This document shows positions 29,777 to 38,618 of a stretch of DNA of 64,000 nt, in pieces. The stretch is from Streptococcaceae bacterium ESL0687 (GTDB lineage Bacteria; Bacillota; Bacilli; Lactobacillales; Streptococcaceae): the NCBI GenBank assembly GCA_029392475.1, contig CP113940.1, positions 372,001 to 436,000 on the forward strand, read 5' to 3'. The notes beneath the pieces were generated by a model, which was not told the DNA's origin, searched no databases, and saw only the letters and a list, made by a program, of their open reading frames with translations. Position numbers and translations under genes: made by a program. The first letter of the stretch is position 1, and each line of letters starts with the position of its first letter.

Positions 29777-29805
29777 AAAAAAAGAGGACCCTCAGGTCTT
29801 CTTTT
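29777..29805. terminator. Bidirectional terminator between the epimerase and helicase genes
   Basis: GAGGACC (29784-29790) pairs with GGTCTTC (29795-29801), flanked by A and T runs suitable for both directions. Confidence 0.8.
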
Positions 29806-30915
29806 TTATTTTTTATCAACAAATTTTTGGTTTTTAAGAATCTTTTCACTGGCTGTCGTCAGACGTTTCAGGTCCTTTTTCTCGATTGGGTTAGAAATCA
29901 TAGTAAGCACAGTTCCCTCTTTCCCCATCCGTCCAGTACGACCGGCACGGTGAACATAAGATTCTTCAGTGACTGGTACGTCAAAGTTGATTACATAGTC
30001 CAGATTTTCGATATCAATCCCGCGGGCCAAAAGATCTGTCGCAAGAAGTAGAGTAATATCCCCATTCTTGAACTTCTCAAGAAGGACCTTACGGAAACGA
30101 CCACCAACGTCACTAGCAAGACTTGCTGCATTAATACCTTGGTATTGAAGTTTTTCTTCAGCATTTCCTAGATCATCAAGCTTGTTGAAGAAGACCAAAC
30201 CGCGCATTCCTGGTAAGTGGGCCAGCTGGCGTAAAAAATCAACCTTACGGCGTCTTTCAACCTCAGTAAAGATGTGGTCAACACGAGATTCAGTAGAATT
30301 GATGTTGATTTCAACCAGGTTTTTCAGTTTTGAGCTTGCAATCTCTTGGATTTTATCTAGTTGTGAATTTGCTGTAGCTGAATAAAAGGCAAACTGGTAG
30401 TCTTTAGGAGTTCTGTTAATAATTGGTTTTACAAAGTTGAATTGACCTGCCTCAACCAGTTGGTCAACCTCGTCAAGGACGATTGTATTGATGGCAGTCA
30501 TCTTTATTTTTTTGTCCTTAACAAGCTCTAGAGCACGCCCTGGTGTTGCCACGACAATTTCAGGAGCCTTCTTAAGTCTTTCAATCTGTCTTTTAAGACT
30601 TGCCCCAGCAATTACTAAGGAGCTTTTCAGTCCCAGTGGTTCAGCCCAAGTTTTAGTAACTTCAAAGATTTGACCTGCAAGTTCGCTGTTAGGTGCTAAG
30701 ATTAGAAGTTGTTGGCCACGTCCCTTTTGGACATTTAAAAGTAGCGGTAGAAGATAGGCTAAAGTCTTACCGGTTCCTGTAGGACTTGTCGCCACCACAT
30801 TTAGGCCGTCTTTTAGGGGCTCAAAGCTTTCTTCCTGGATTTCTGTAAAGTTTTCAAAGCCAAGCTCCGTAAGTTGTTTCTGCCAGACTTCTGGTAAATT
30901 ATTTTTGTCAATCAT
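29806..30915 (-). CDS. DEAD-box RNA helicase
   Basis: 369 residues from ATG 30915 with GAGG at 9-base spacing (an in-frame TTG at 30930 gives 374). Q motif near FTEIQEESF, Walker A SPTGTGKT, motif Ia, DEVD in place of the classical DEAD, SAT (YSATA), then ATDLLARGIDI and HRAGRTGR. Cold-growth and ribosome-assembly helicases are of this type. It overlaps the upstream oxidoreductase gene by 8 bases. The DEVD variant is still in the family range. Confidence 0.88.
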   Translation of the reverse strand: MIDKNNLPEVWQKQLTELGFENFTEIQEESFEPLKDGLNVVATSPTGTGKTLAYLLPLLLNVQKGRGQQLLILAPNSELAGQIFEVTKTWAEPLGLKSSLVIAGASLKRQIERLKKAPEIVVATPGRALELVKDKKIKMTAINTIVLDEVDQLVEAGQFNFVKPIINRTPKDYQFAFYSATANSQLDKIQEIASSKLKNLVEININSTESRVDHIFTEVERRRKVDFLRQLAHLPGMRGLVFFNKLDDLGNAEEKLQYQGINAASLASDVGGRFRKVLLEKFKNGDITLLLATDLLARGIDIENLDYVINFDVPVTEESYVHRAGRTGRMGKEGTVLTMISNPIEKKDLKRLTTASEKILKNQKFVDKK

Positions 30916-31900
30916 GTTTATCTGCCTCAAATTTTATTCCAGCATCTAGCCTCATCTCATAGCTTGTTTGAGCTACAATTTGGGCCAGTTGCAGTAGTTT
31001 TTTATAGTTGTTGTCTTCCAGCCTGTCAGCTGAAAGAATATGCGCGAAATCATAAGCCTCTTCAAGCATGGGATTTTCAGTTGAAGTTATATCCAAATCA
31101 AAGCTTTGACCGGTATGGTAGGTAAATTTTGCTTCCTTGATGGCATTTACACCATCAAGAGTCAAAGTCCCCTCGCTCGTATAGATTTCACTTGTAAGTT
31201 TGCTGCTAATATTTTTCCCGGTTTTAAGGGCCAGGTTAAACCCTTCATATGATAAAATGCCGATTCCGTTAAGATCAATTCCATCCTTTGTCTTTATAGC
31301 CTGATAGCTGGCATGTTTGGGCCGACCGAAAAGATAGCTTGCCGCATAAAGAAGGTAGACTCCAAGGTCCGCAAGGGCACCTCCAGAAAATTTACTAGAA
31401 AAGATATTGGGTACTTCTCCCTCAAGAAGCTTGGGCATCTTGGAAGAATACTTGGCATAGGTAAAATCAGCACCCCAAATTTCCTTATCATCTAAAAATT
31501 CCTTGATAAGAGAAAGAGACTTTTCATGGATGTTTCTTGCTGCCTCAAATAGATAAACTTCCTTAACCCTTGCCAGTTCAATGATTTCCTCTAATTCCTG
31601 GGGATTTGAGCAGGCTGGTTTTTCAAGGATTACATTTTTTTGGGCACTAAGGGCACCCTTGGCCTGGGGGAAATGCAGGGAATTAGGGCTTGCAATATAG
31701 ACTGTATCAAAGTCTGCCTGATAGAAGGCAGCTAAATCGTCAAAAAGTTCAATGGGTCCTTTGAAATCTTGAGTAAATTCAAGGGCTCTCTCAAGCTTAC
31801 GTGAGTAGAAGGCTGTAAATTCATACTTTCCAGTAGCAAGAGCTGCCTCGATGAACTGCTTACTAATCCAGCTGCTACCAATAACACCAAGTTTTATCAT
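30908..31900 (-). CDS. Gfo/Idh/MocA-family oxidoreductase
   Basis: 330 residues. An N-terminal NAD(P)-binding Rossmann fold (LGVIGSSWISKQFI) is followed by the family EKPACSNPQE motif with the catalytic Lys near residue 95, and the GGALADLGVYLLY substrate-domain segment. The sugar or polyol substrate cannot be told from sequence. It shares a transcript with the DEAD-box helicase, an arrangement seen in streptococci and lactococci. GGGAGA precedes the ATG. Confidence 0.88.
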   Translation of the reverse strand: MIKLGVIGSSWISKQFIEAALATGKYEFTAFYSRKLERALEFTQDFKGPIELFDDLAAFYQADFDTVYIASPNSLHFPQAKGALSAQKNVILEKPACSNPQELEEIIELARVKEVYLFEAARNIHEKSLSLIKEFLDDKEIWGADFTYAKYSSKMPKLLEGEVPNIFSSKFSGGALADLGVYLLYAASYLFGRPKHASYQAIKTKDGIDLNGIGILSYEGFNLALKTGKNISSKLTSEIYTSEGTLTLDGVNAIKEAKFTYHTGQSFDLDITSTENPMLEEAYDFAHILSADRLEDNNYKKLLQLAQIVAQTSYEMRLDAGIKFEADKHD

Positions 31901-31929
31901 ATATTCTCCCGTCTAATAAAAGCTACCTT

Positions 31930-31958
31930 ATTATAACACAAGCTAGACTTTCAGTCAG
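31930..31958 (-). promoter_or_regulatory. Promoter of the oxidoreductase-helicase operon
   Basis: On the minus strand CTGACT (31953-31958), 17 bases, TATAAT (31930-31935). Confidence 0.7.
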
Positions 31959-31961
31959 ATA

Positions 31962-31986
31962 GAAAAAAACTGCCCGTAGGCAGTTT
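31962..31986 (-). terminator. Terminator of the ECF operon
   Basis: ACTGCC and GGCAGT around CGTA, with the A run at 31962-31968 reading as T on the minus strand. Confidence 0.88.
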
Positions 31987-32808
31987 TTAGGCAAAAGGAT
32001 TATAGAAGCGTCCGCCATTAACCTTAAATAATAGAACTGTGAGAACTAAAATAATAAGGGCAAGGGCAAGAACTAGGTAATCACTGTTTTTAAAGGGCTT
32101 GTAAGAATACCAAGTTCTTTTTTTCTGACTACCAAACCTTCTAAGTTCCATGGCTGTTGATACCTTTTCAATCCTATCTAAGCTTGAGAAGATTAGAGGT
32201 AGGATCAGCTGAACGTTAACCTTAATTTTTTGGGTCAACTTAGCCTTAGATGAAAGATCAATTCCACGCGCCTGTTGGCTAATTTTAATATTGTTGAAGT
32301 CATTTTGCACATCAGGAATGTATCTTAGGGCAAGACTTACCGCATAAGAAATCCTATAGCTCACACCAATTTTATTAAGGGAGCTTGCAAACTGGCTAGG
32401 GTCTGTTGTCATCAAAAAGATAAGAGCCAGAGGAACTGTACAGAAGTACTTAAGTGCCAGGTTTAGCAGGTAGAAAAGCTCCTCGTAGCTTACAAAGGCA
32501 AACATAATTGTTTTTGAACCATAAAGTCTTGGCCCGTAGTTTGGATCAAAGAGAAAGACAATGACCAAATTTAGGAGGGAGAAGATAATAATAAAGTTCA
32601 TAACAAATGAAATTTGCTTCCATTTGATATCAGACATTTTAAAGAGGACAAGGGAACCAAGACCTACAGCCAGTAAAAGTCTTGTATCATAAGAAATCAT
32701 GCAGGCAACCGTTACAATTACGAAAAATAGTAATTTAGCTGTGGCATTTAACTTATGAATAAAGGTTTTCCCAGGTTTGTACCCGATGATTTGTTGGTTG
32801 TTATTCAT
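31987..32808 (-). CDS. ECF transporter transmembrane subunit (EcfT/CbiQ family)
   Basis: Membrane coupling component of an energy-coupling-factor vitamin transporter, 273 residues from ATG 32808 after GGAGGG. It has about five or six helices and both cytoplasmic coupling motifs, ARGID and the MELRRFG variant of the second Ala-Arg-Gly motif. It overlaps the ATPase gene by 8 bases and pairs with it and with the S component upstream. Confidence 0.88.
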   Translation of the reverse strand: MNNNQQIIGYKPGKTFIHKLNATAKLLFFVIVTVACMISYDTRLLLAVGLGSLVLFKMSDIKWKQISFVMNFIIIFSLLNLVIVFLFDPNYGPRLYGSKTIMFAFVSYEELFYLLNLALKYFCTVPLALIFLMTTDPSQFASSLNKIGVSYRISYAVSLALRYIPDVQNDFNNIKISQQARGIDLSSKAKLTQKIKVNVQLILPLIFSSLDRIEKVSTAMELRRFGSQKKRTWYSYKPFKNSDYLVLALALIILVLTVLLFKVNGGRFYNPFA

Positions 32809-34507
32809 GGCTGGCCCTCCTAGATTTCTCAAGGCTTATAAAGTTTTGGATGAAGGACTCAGCATCATCAATACCTGCCATTTGAGCTAGCTTAAAGAGG
32901 CTAGTTTTCTTTAAGTGAACCTTCTTAATTAATTCCTCATTGGTTAAAAGTTCTGCAGGCTTTTTATCTGCCAGAAGCCCTTGGTCACCAATAACTAAGG
33001 TTCTATCGCTATATTCCATCATCTGGTGCATGTCGTGGGTGATAGAGATGATAGTAGTACCCTCCCTATTTAAACGGTCCAAGAAGTCCATAAATTCAGA
33101 ATAGTGTTCAAAGTCCTGTCCAGCTGTTGGCTCATCTAGGATGATTAGGCTTGGTTTTAGGACTAAGATTGAAGCTATGGTTACACGTTTTTTCTGACCG
33201 TAGCTAAGAGCTGAAATCGGCCAATTTCTAAATTGGTAGAGGCCACAAATTTTAAGGGTTTCCTCAACTTGCTTTCTGATCTCATCTTCTGGAACTTTTC
33301 TTAATTTAAGACCCAGGGCAACTTCATCAAAAATCATTGACTGACTGATCATATGATTTGGATTTTGCATAACAAAGCCGATCTTTTCAGCTCTTTCAGC
33401 AATATTTTCCTGGGTGATGTCTTCTTTCTTCCAAAAGACCTTACCTTCAGAGTTAATAAAGTTACAGATGGCCTTAACTAGGGTTGATTTTCCGGCCCCG
33501 TTACGACCAACAATTGAGATTCGCTCACCTTGATTGATGGTTACATTAACATCTTTTAGGATTAAATCATCGCTGTAACCAACAGATAGGTTTTCCAGTC
33601 TAAGAAGTTCCTCAGGATGGGCCACTTCTTTTTTATGGTTAAGCTTACTAGCCCAGTCCCTAAGTTTTCCACTTTCTTTTTCGGTAAGCTCAAGGCGGCT
33701 AATGTTTTCAAGATTTTTAACTTCCTTAATGTCAATGCCTGCATATTTCAAGGCACTTACATAAAGGGGCTCACGAAGGCCATTTTCTTCCAGTAAATCA
33801 GAATTAAGAAGCTCTTCTGGACTCTCGTCGAAGAGTATTTGACCATTGTTGACAAGTACTATTCGGTCCACATCAGCTAAGAGAACATCTTCTAGGCGGT
33901 GCTCAATGATGATGCTTGTGGCATCAGTCTTTTTATGGATGCGGTCAATCAATTCAATGGTATCCTCACCTGCCTTGGGATCAAGGTTGGCCAGGGGCTC
34001 ATCAAAAAGAAGGATTGGTGATTCATCAATTAGGACACCAGCTAGAGTTACCCTTTGTTTTTGTCCCCCAGAAAGTTCCTGAGGTTTTTTATTTAAAAAT
34101 TTTCCAAGATCAACAGCGCTAGCCCAGTAGCTAACAGCTTTTTTCATTTCTTCTTGGTTGACCTGATCATTTTCAAGGGCAAAGGCAATATCCTCACCAA
34201 CAGTAAGTCCAATAAACTGATCATCAGTATCCTGTAGGACTGTACTAATTGATTTTGAAAGATCAAAGATAGAAGAGCCAAAAGGCAAGTTGTTAATTAA
34301 CAAATTGCCTTTTGCTTCCCCTTTATGTAGGTTTGGGATAATCCCATTTAATGTTTGCCCTAAGGTCGATTTTCCTGAACCACTAGGTCCGATAATAAGA
34401 ACTTTTTCACCTTTTTTAATATCCAAGTTGATATCCTTTAAAGTAGGTTCATTTTGGCTACTATAGCGGAAGGAAAAATTTTCTATATCTATAATTTTTT
34501 CTTGCAT
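32801..34507 (-). CDS. ECF transporter ATPase, tandem fused domains
   Basis: 568 residues with two ABC ATPase domains in one chain. Domain 1 has [18 protein letters not shown] and LLFDEP. Domain 2 begins near 297 with [19 protein letters not shown] and [11 protein letters not shown]. This fused form (YkoD type) drives dedicated ECF transporters, in contrast to the separate EcfA1/EcfA2 housekeeping pair. It lies 8 bases from the S-component gene. Confidence 0.9.
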   Translation of the reverse strand: MQEKIIDIENFSFRYSSQNEPTLKDINLDIKKGEKVLIIGPSGSGKSTLGQTLNGIIPNLHKGEAKGNLLINNLPFGSSIFDLSKSISTVLQDTDDQFIGLTVGEDIAFALENDQVNQEEMKKAVSYWASAVDLGKFLNKKPQELSGGQKQRVTLAGVLIDESPILLFDEPLANLDPKAGEDTIELIDRIHKKTDATSIIIEHRLEDVLLADVDRIVLVNNGQILFDESPEELLNSDLLEENGLREPLYVSALKYAGIDIKEVKNLENISRLELTEKESGKLRDWASKLNHKKEVAHPEELLRLENLSVGYSDDLILKDVNVTINQGERISIVGRNGAGKSTLVKAICNFINSEGKVFWKKEDITQENIAERAEKIGFVMQNPNHMISQSMIFDEVALGLKLRKVPEDEIRKQVEETLKICGLYQFRNWPISALSYGQKKRVTIASILVLKPSLIILDEPTAGQDFEHYSEFMDFLDRLNREGTTIISITHDMHQMMEYSDRTLVIGDQGLLADKKPAELLTNEELIKKVHLKKTSLFKLAQMAGIDDAESFIQNFISLEKSRRASHE

Positions 34508-34515
34508 AAGATTTC

Positions 34516-35061
34516 CTAATCTTTTGTTAAGCTACCTTCTTTAGTACGGCTTTTGGCGTAAAGAACAAGAAGAAGTGTTCCACCAATTCCGATTGTAAGG
34601 CTATTTGAAATTACAGCAATAACACCTTGGGTAAAGACCTTATTACTTGGTTCACTGTAAATAAGTACATCTCCTAATGGTGCTAGAAGACCCCAGATAA
34701 CAATGTTTCCAATAACTTGGATGACATTAAAACGAATAATTTGAGCTTTGCCAAAATTTCCGTTTTCAAGATCACTTGCCTTAGCAGCGTATCCTAGAAC
34801 AATTCCTAGAAGTCCACTAGCAAGAGACCAAGTCCACCAAGGGGCACCGTAGGCGATAGAATCTTTTAAGGTATGACCGATAAATCCAATGAGAAAACCA
34901 GGGATGGGTCCAAATAAACCACTGAATAAAGTTAAAACAGCATATTGGAGTTGGATATCAGTATTTGGGAAAAGGGGAATACGGATATATAGGGCAACAA
35001 TAACGAATAAAGCTGCACCGATACCAGTTGCTACAACACTTTTAATTGAAAGTTTTTTCAT
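34516..35061 (-). CDS. ECF transporter substrate-binding S component (UPF0397 family)
   Basis: 181-residue membrane protein with five or six helices. The N-terminus has a conserved small-residue helix ([12 protein letters not shown]), and the [20 protein letters not shown] and GHTLKD segments match the UPF0397 group. Databases often label the group a riboflavin-type ECF S component, but the substrate is not settled. Co-transcription with a SAM-degrading enzyme hints at a purine- or SAM-related substrate. AGGAGG precedes ATG 35061. Confidence 0.8.
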   Translation of the reverse strand: MKKLSIKSVVATGIGAALFVIVALYIRIPLFPNTDIQLQYAVLTLFSGLFGPIPGFLIGFIGHTLKDSIAYGAPWWTWSLASGLLGIVLGYAAKASDLENGNFGKAQIIRFNVIQVIGNIVIWGLLAPLGDVLIYSEPSNKVFTQGVIAVISNSLTIGIGGTLLLVLYAKSRTKEGSLTKD

Positions 35062-35073
35062 TGAATTTACCTC

Positions 35074-35934
35074 CTAATATTCAAAGATTACTTTTGGAGC
35101 TTTACGGATTTCGATAATCCAGTTATTACCAGTACCGATGTGGTAAAGGTCACTGAATGAATCTTGGTTTACGGCAATACCGATATTTACAAGTGAGTTT
35201 ACATAAGCTAGAGGTTCACCAACATTTACATCAGCAAAGCTTCTAGCAAAGACCATTGTATTTTGGTAAACTTTTCTGTTTTCGTGGTAGATTGTAATTT
35301 GAACTTGGTCATCTTGATCGATGTTTTCTTCTTTAGCAAAAGCAAGAGGAATGTTTGTCCATAATGAACCAAAACGAACGTCAAGAACGTCAATTGATCC
35401 GCGAAGGATGTGGTTTTCTCTTGTTGCATCAACAATGTCAAGTTTTTCAACGCTATCAAGGCTGATTACTTCACCTAATTCTTCAAAAGTAACTTCTTGA
35501 CCAGCAAGGCGAGCACCGTTATAAGCATAGATGTCACGTCCGTGGAAAGTGTGGCTTTCTTCAGAGTGTGGTAAACGGCTTTTAACCTCGTCAATAGCAC
35601 GGATTTCAGCGATTCCATCATAGTGGGCAATGTGTGAGATTGATCCATTATCAGGTGTAATGATGTAGTGACCACTTAAAGTTTTAACGGCAATACTGCG
35701 GCGGTCGCTTCCAACACCAGGGTCAACAACACTTACAAAAACAGATCCTTCTTTCCAGTATTTAACTGTTTGGTAAAGACGGTAGCTAGCCACCCAGATA
35801 TCATATGGTGGGATTTCGTGGGTTAAATCAGCGACTGTAATATCATCACTTACTGAATGGGCAACCCCACGCATTGCAGAAACTGCTCCATCACCAAGAC
35901 CAAAGTCGGTCTGTAAAACTAAATATTTACTCAT
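35074..35934 (-). CDS. SAM hydroxide adenosyltransferase family protein (DUF62)
   Basis: 286 residues with the two-domain DUF62 fold: N-terminal LQTDFGLGDG with the SAM-binding Asp, VVDPGVGSDRR, TPDNGS, and a C-terminal barrel. Family enzymes hydrolyse S-adenosylmethionine to adenosine and methionine. First gene of the ECF operon, 12 bases before the S component, which suggests enzyme and transporter serve one nucleoside or methionine route. The role is family knowledge plus inference. AAGGAG precedes the ATG. Confidence 0.88.
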   Translation of the reverse strand: MSKYLVLQTDFGLGDGAVSAMRGVAHSVSDDITVADLTHEIPPYDIWVASYRLYQTVKYWKEGSVFVSVVDPGVGSDRRSIAVKTLSGHYIITPDNGSISHIAHYDGIAEIRAIDEVKSRLPHSEESHTFHGRDIYAYNGARLAGQEVTFEELGEVISLDSVEKLDIVDATRENHILRGSIDVLDVRFGSLWTNIPLAFAKEENIDQDDQVQITIYHENRKVYQNTMVFARSFADVNVGEPLAYVNSLVNIGIAVNQDSFSDLYHIGTGNNWIIEIRKAPKVIFEY

Positions 35935-35964
35935 TTTTTCTCCTTAAAATTCGTTATATGAATA

Positions 35965-35973
35965 ATTCTAGCA
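35965..35973 (-). promoter_or_regulatory. Promoter of the SAM-enzyme/ECF operon (extended -10)
   Basis: TGCTAGAAT on the minus strand; the -35 region (TATTCA, 35988-35993) is weak. Confidence 0.5.
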
Positions 35974-36033
35974 AAAATTTTTACTCATGAATATAAAAAT
36001 TTTTTAATCTAGCCATAATTTTTTTGAATCATG

Positions 36034-36042
36034 TGTTAGAAT
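36034..36042 (+). promoter_or_regulatory. udk promoter (extended -10)
   Basis: TGTTAGAAT at 36034-36042, transcript start expected near 36049; no convincing -35. Confidence 0.5.
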
Positions 36043-36078
36043 AAGGTGATATTAAATATTATGGAGTAATAATCTACA

Positions 36079-36714
36079 ATGAGTAAAAGACCAATCATAA
36101 TCGGTGTAACTGGTGGAAGTGCCAGTGGTAAAACAAGTGTCTCAAGAGCAATCCTTGACAATTTTAAAAATGAAAAAATTGCCATGATTGAGCACGATTC
36201 TTATTATAAAGATCAAGGTCATCTAGAGTTTTCAGAGCGTTTAAATACCAACTATGACCATCCCCTAGCCTTTGATACAGACTTTTTAATTGAACAACTA
36301 AAAGAACTATCAGAAGGTCTTGCTGTTGATATCCCTATCTATGACTACGAAAAACATACAAGAAGTGATAGAACCTACCGTCAAGAACCACAAGATGTAA
36401 TCATTGTTGAAGGAATTTTAGTTCTTGATGATGTTCGCCTGCGTGACATGATGGATATTAAAATCTTCGTTGATACAGATGATGATGTAAGAATTATCAG
36501 GAGGATCAAACGTGATATTGATGAGCGCGGTCGTACTCTTGATAGCGTAATTGATCAGTATCTTTCAGCTGTTAAACCAATGTACCACCAGTTCATTGAA
36601 CCTACTAAGAGATATGCCGATGTTATTATTCCGGAAGGAGTAAGCAATACAGTAGGTGTTGATATCATCAATACAAAGATTGCAAGTATTTTAGAAAATT
36701 CAACTGACAAATAA
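36079..36714 (+). CDS. udk: Uridine kinase
   Basis: Phosphorylates uridine and cytidine in pyrimidine salvage. 211 residues with [12 protein letters not shown] Walker A, the DHPLAFD-type base-binding region ([10 protein letters not shown]), a Tyr-rich YDYEKHTR segment and VEGILVLDD. Twelve bases before ung, so the two are a salvage/repair pair. Confidence 0.94.
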   Translation: MSKRPIIIGVTGGSASGKTSVSRAILDNFKNEKIAMIEHDSYYKDQGHLEFSERLNTNYDHPLAFDTDFLIEQLKELSEGLAVDIPIYDYEKHTRSDRTYRQEPQDVIIVEGILVLDDVRLRDMMDIKIFVDTDDDVRIIRRIKRDIDERGRTLDSVIDQYLSAVKPMYHQFIEPTKRYADVIIPEGVSNTVGVDIINTKIASILENSTDK

Positions 36715-36726
36715 GAGGACAAGCCT

Positions 36727-37368
36727 ATGAAATTTCACGGAAGTTGGGAGCCTTTCTTTAATCAGGAGAGAGCTAAGGACTACTATAAAAAACTTGAGGA
36801 AAATGTAAAAAATGCCTATGAAAAAGAGTTAGTCTATCCGGCTTTAGCTGATATTTTTAGGGCTTACGACCTAACACCTTTAGATGATGTTAAGGTAGTG
36901 ATTTTGGGCCAAGATCCCTATCATAATGGGCAGGCAACAGGGCTTGCCTTTTCTGTTCACCAAGGAGAGAAGCTTCCTCCTAGCTTAAGAAATATCTTTA
37001 AGGAACTCTATGATGACCTGGGTATTGTAAGGGAAAACGGAGACCTAACTGATTGGGCCCGTCAAGGGGTCTTCCTCCTTAATACCTCCTTAACTGTTTT
37101 AGCCCATAAACCTGCCAGTCACGCAAATATTGGCTGGACTCCTTTTGTTGAAAATACTATCAAGTATTTAAATAGTAGAAATAAAAATATTATTTGGGTT
37201 TTATGGGGGAAACATGCTGAGAAATATGAGACTTTTATGGACGGAGTAATTATAAAATCAGCCCATCCTAGTCCCTTCTCAGCCAGACGAGGATTTTTTG
37301 GTAGTCATCCATTTTCACAAATTAATAATATCCTTAAAGCCAATAAATGTGAGGAAATTCACTTTTAG
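36727..37368 (+). CDS. ung: Uracil-DNA glycosylase
   Basis: Removes uracil from DNA. 213 residues with the catalytic water-activating GQDPYHNG, GVFLLNTSLTV and the minor-groove intercalation loop HPSPFSARRGF. Normal family-1 length. It follows udk closely; AGAGGACA precedes the ATG. Confidence 0.96.
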   Translation: MKFHGSWEPFFNQERAKDYYKKLEENVKNAYEKELVYPALADIFRAYDLTPLDDVKVVILGQDPYHNGQATGLAFSVHQGEKLPPSLRNIFKELYDDLGIVRENGDLTDWARQGVFLLNTSLTVLAHKPASHANIGWTPFVENTIKYLNSRNKNIIWVLWGKHAEKYETFMDGVIIKSAHPSPFSARRGFFGSHPFSQINNILKANKCEEIHF

Positions 37369-37442
37369 TAATCGTTTACATTTGTGAAGTAATTTTATAT
37401 AATTAATCTGACATTATTATATGGAAGAGCGGAGGAAATGAA

Positions 37443-38420
37443 ATGGATTTATTTGAATCACTTAAGAAAAAAGTTTACGGTAAAAATATCAAAATCGTCT
37501 TCCCAGAAGCTACAGATCCGAGGGTTTTGGGAGCAGTCAACAGGTTAAGAGCAGAAGGGCATATTGTTCCAGTCCTTGTTGGGAATAAGGAAGAAATTGC
37601 TGCAAACTTTATGGACAGCGGGATTATCAATGAGGGTTATGAGGCCTATGACCCTAAAAATTGTGGTCGCTTTGAGGAATTTGTCCAAGCTCTAATGGAG
37701 CGCCGTAAGGGTAAGATTACAGAGGCAGAAGCTAGGGAGCTTTTACTTGATGAGAACTACTTTGGAATCATGTTAGTTTACATGGGAGTGGCTGATGGTT
37801 TTGTTAGTGGAGCCATTCATTCAACTGCAGACACAGTGCGACCTGCCTTGCAGATTATCAAGACAAAACCTGGTATTTCAAGGACAAGTGGAGCCTTTCT
37901 ACTTTTAAGGGGACGTGACCAGGAGAGGTACGTATTTAGTGATTGTGCCATCAATATAAATCCTGATGCTCAAACACTGGCTGATATTGCAGTGGCGTCT
38001 GCTGAAACTGCAAAACTTTTTGATATTGATCCAGTTGTTGGGATGCTATCATTTTCAACCAAGGGAAGTGCTAAGTCTCCTGAGGTTGATAAGGTTGTTG
38101 AAGCGACAAGGCTTGCTCAAGAGGCTCGCCCTGATCTTGCCATTGACGGAGAACTTCAGTTTGACGCAGCTTACGATGCAAGCGTTGGAAGCTTGAAGGC
38201 TCCAGAAAGCAAGGTTGCCGGTAAGGCTACGGTCTTTGTCTTTCCAGACCTTGAATCAGGAAATATTGGCTACAAGGTAGCCCAACGTCTGGGTAATTAT
38301 GAAGCTGTTGGCCCTATTTTACAAGGTCTAAACAAGCCGGTATCAGATCTTTCACGTGGATGTTCAACGGATGAGGTTTATAAATTAGCTTTAATCACAG
38401 CAGCTCAGACCTTAATGTAA
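37443..38420 (+). CDS. pta: Phosphate acetyltransferase
   Basis: Interconverts acetyl-CoA and acetyl phosphate. 325 residues of the short Pta class: FPEATDPRVLGA, MGVADGFVSGAIHSTADTVRPAL, and C-terminal VFVFPDLESGNIGYK with the substrate loop. It stands between ung and nifJ. Its product, acetyl phosphate, can feed ATP production from the acetyl-CoA made by the pyruvate oxidoreductase encoded next. GAGCGGAGGAA provides the ribosome-binding site. Confidence 0.95.
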   Translation: MDLFESLKKKVYGKNIKIVFPEATDPRVLGAVNRLRAEGHIVPVLVGNKEEIAANFMDSGIINEGYEAYDPKNCGRFEEFVQALMERRKGKITEAEARELLLDENYFGIMLVYMGVADGFVSGAIHSTADTVRPALQIIKTKPGISRTSGAFLLLRGRDQERYVFSDCAININPDAQTLADIAVASAETAKLFDIDPVVGMLSFSTKGSAKSPEVDKVVEATRLAQEARPDLAIDGELQFDAAYDASVGSLKAPESKVAGKATVFVFPDLESGNIGYKVAQRLGNYEAVGPILQGLNKPVSDLSRGCSTDEVYKLALITAAQTLM

Positions 38421-38423
38421 GTA

Positions 38424-38449
38424 AAAAACAGGGGGAACCCTGTTTTTTT
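38424..38449 (+). terminator. pta terminator
   Basis: AAAAACAGGG with CCCTGTTTTT around a GGAA loop, then a T run. Confidence 0.9.
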
Positions 38450-38454
38450 GTGTC

Positions 38455-38558
38455 AAAAAGATTAAAAGTCGGTCATTTTTTTATCTTTTTACAGATTTAA
38501 CACCCAAAAAGATTAAAAAGTGATAAAATATAGGAGATTGTTAATTCTTTATTAACAA
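38455..38558 (+). promoter_or_regulatory. nifJ control region: repeats and inverted repeat
   Basis: CAAAAAGATTAAAA occurs directly at 38456-38469 and again at 38505-38518, with an inverted ATCTTTTT at 38483-38490. The extended -10 TGATAAAAT (38521-38529) follows. Just downstream TTGTTAAT (38538-38545) and ATTAACAA (38551-38558) form a perfect inverted repeat with a 5-base spacer. The half-sites match the clostridial Rex consensus but the spacing is 3 bases too long, so the regulator is uncertain. Confidence 0.55.
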
Positions 38559-38618
38559 TGATAATAATCCAATAGACTATAAAAAAAGAAAAAACCAACC
38601 TCTGAAGGAGGAAATTCA

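Noticed and set aside
38538-38558. Rex operator upstream of nifJ
   Set aside because: Half-sites fit but the spacer is 3 bases too long for the standard site, so I list it only as an inverted repeat.
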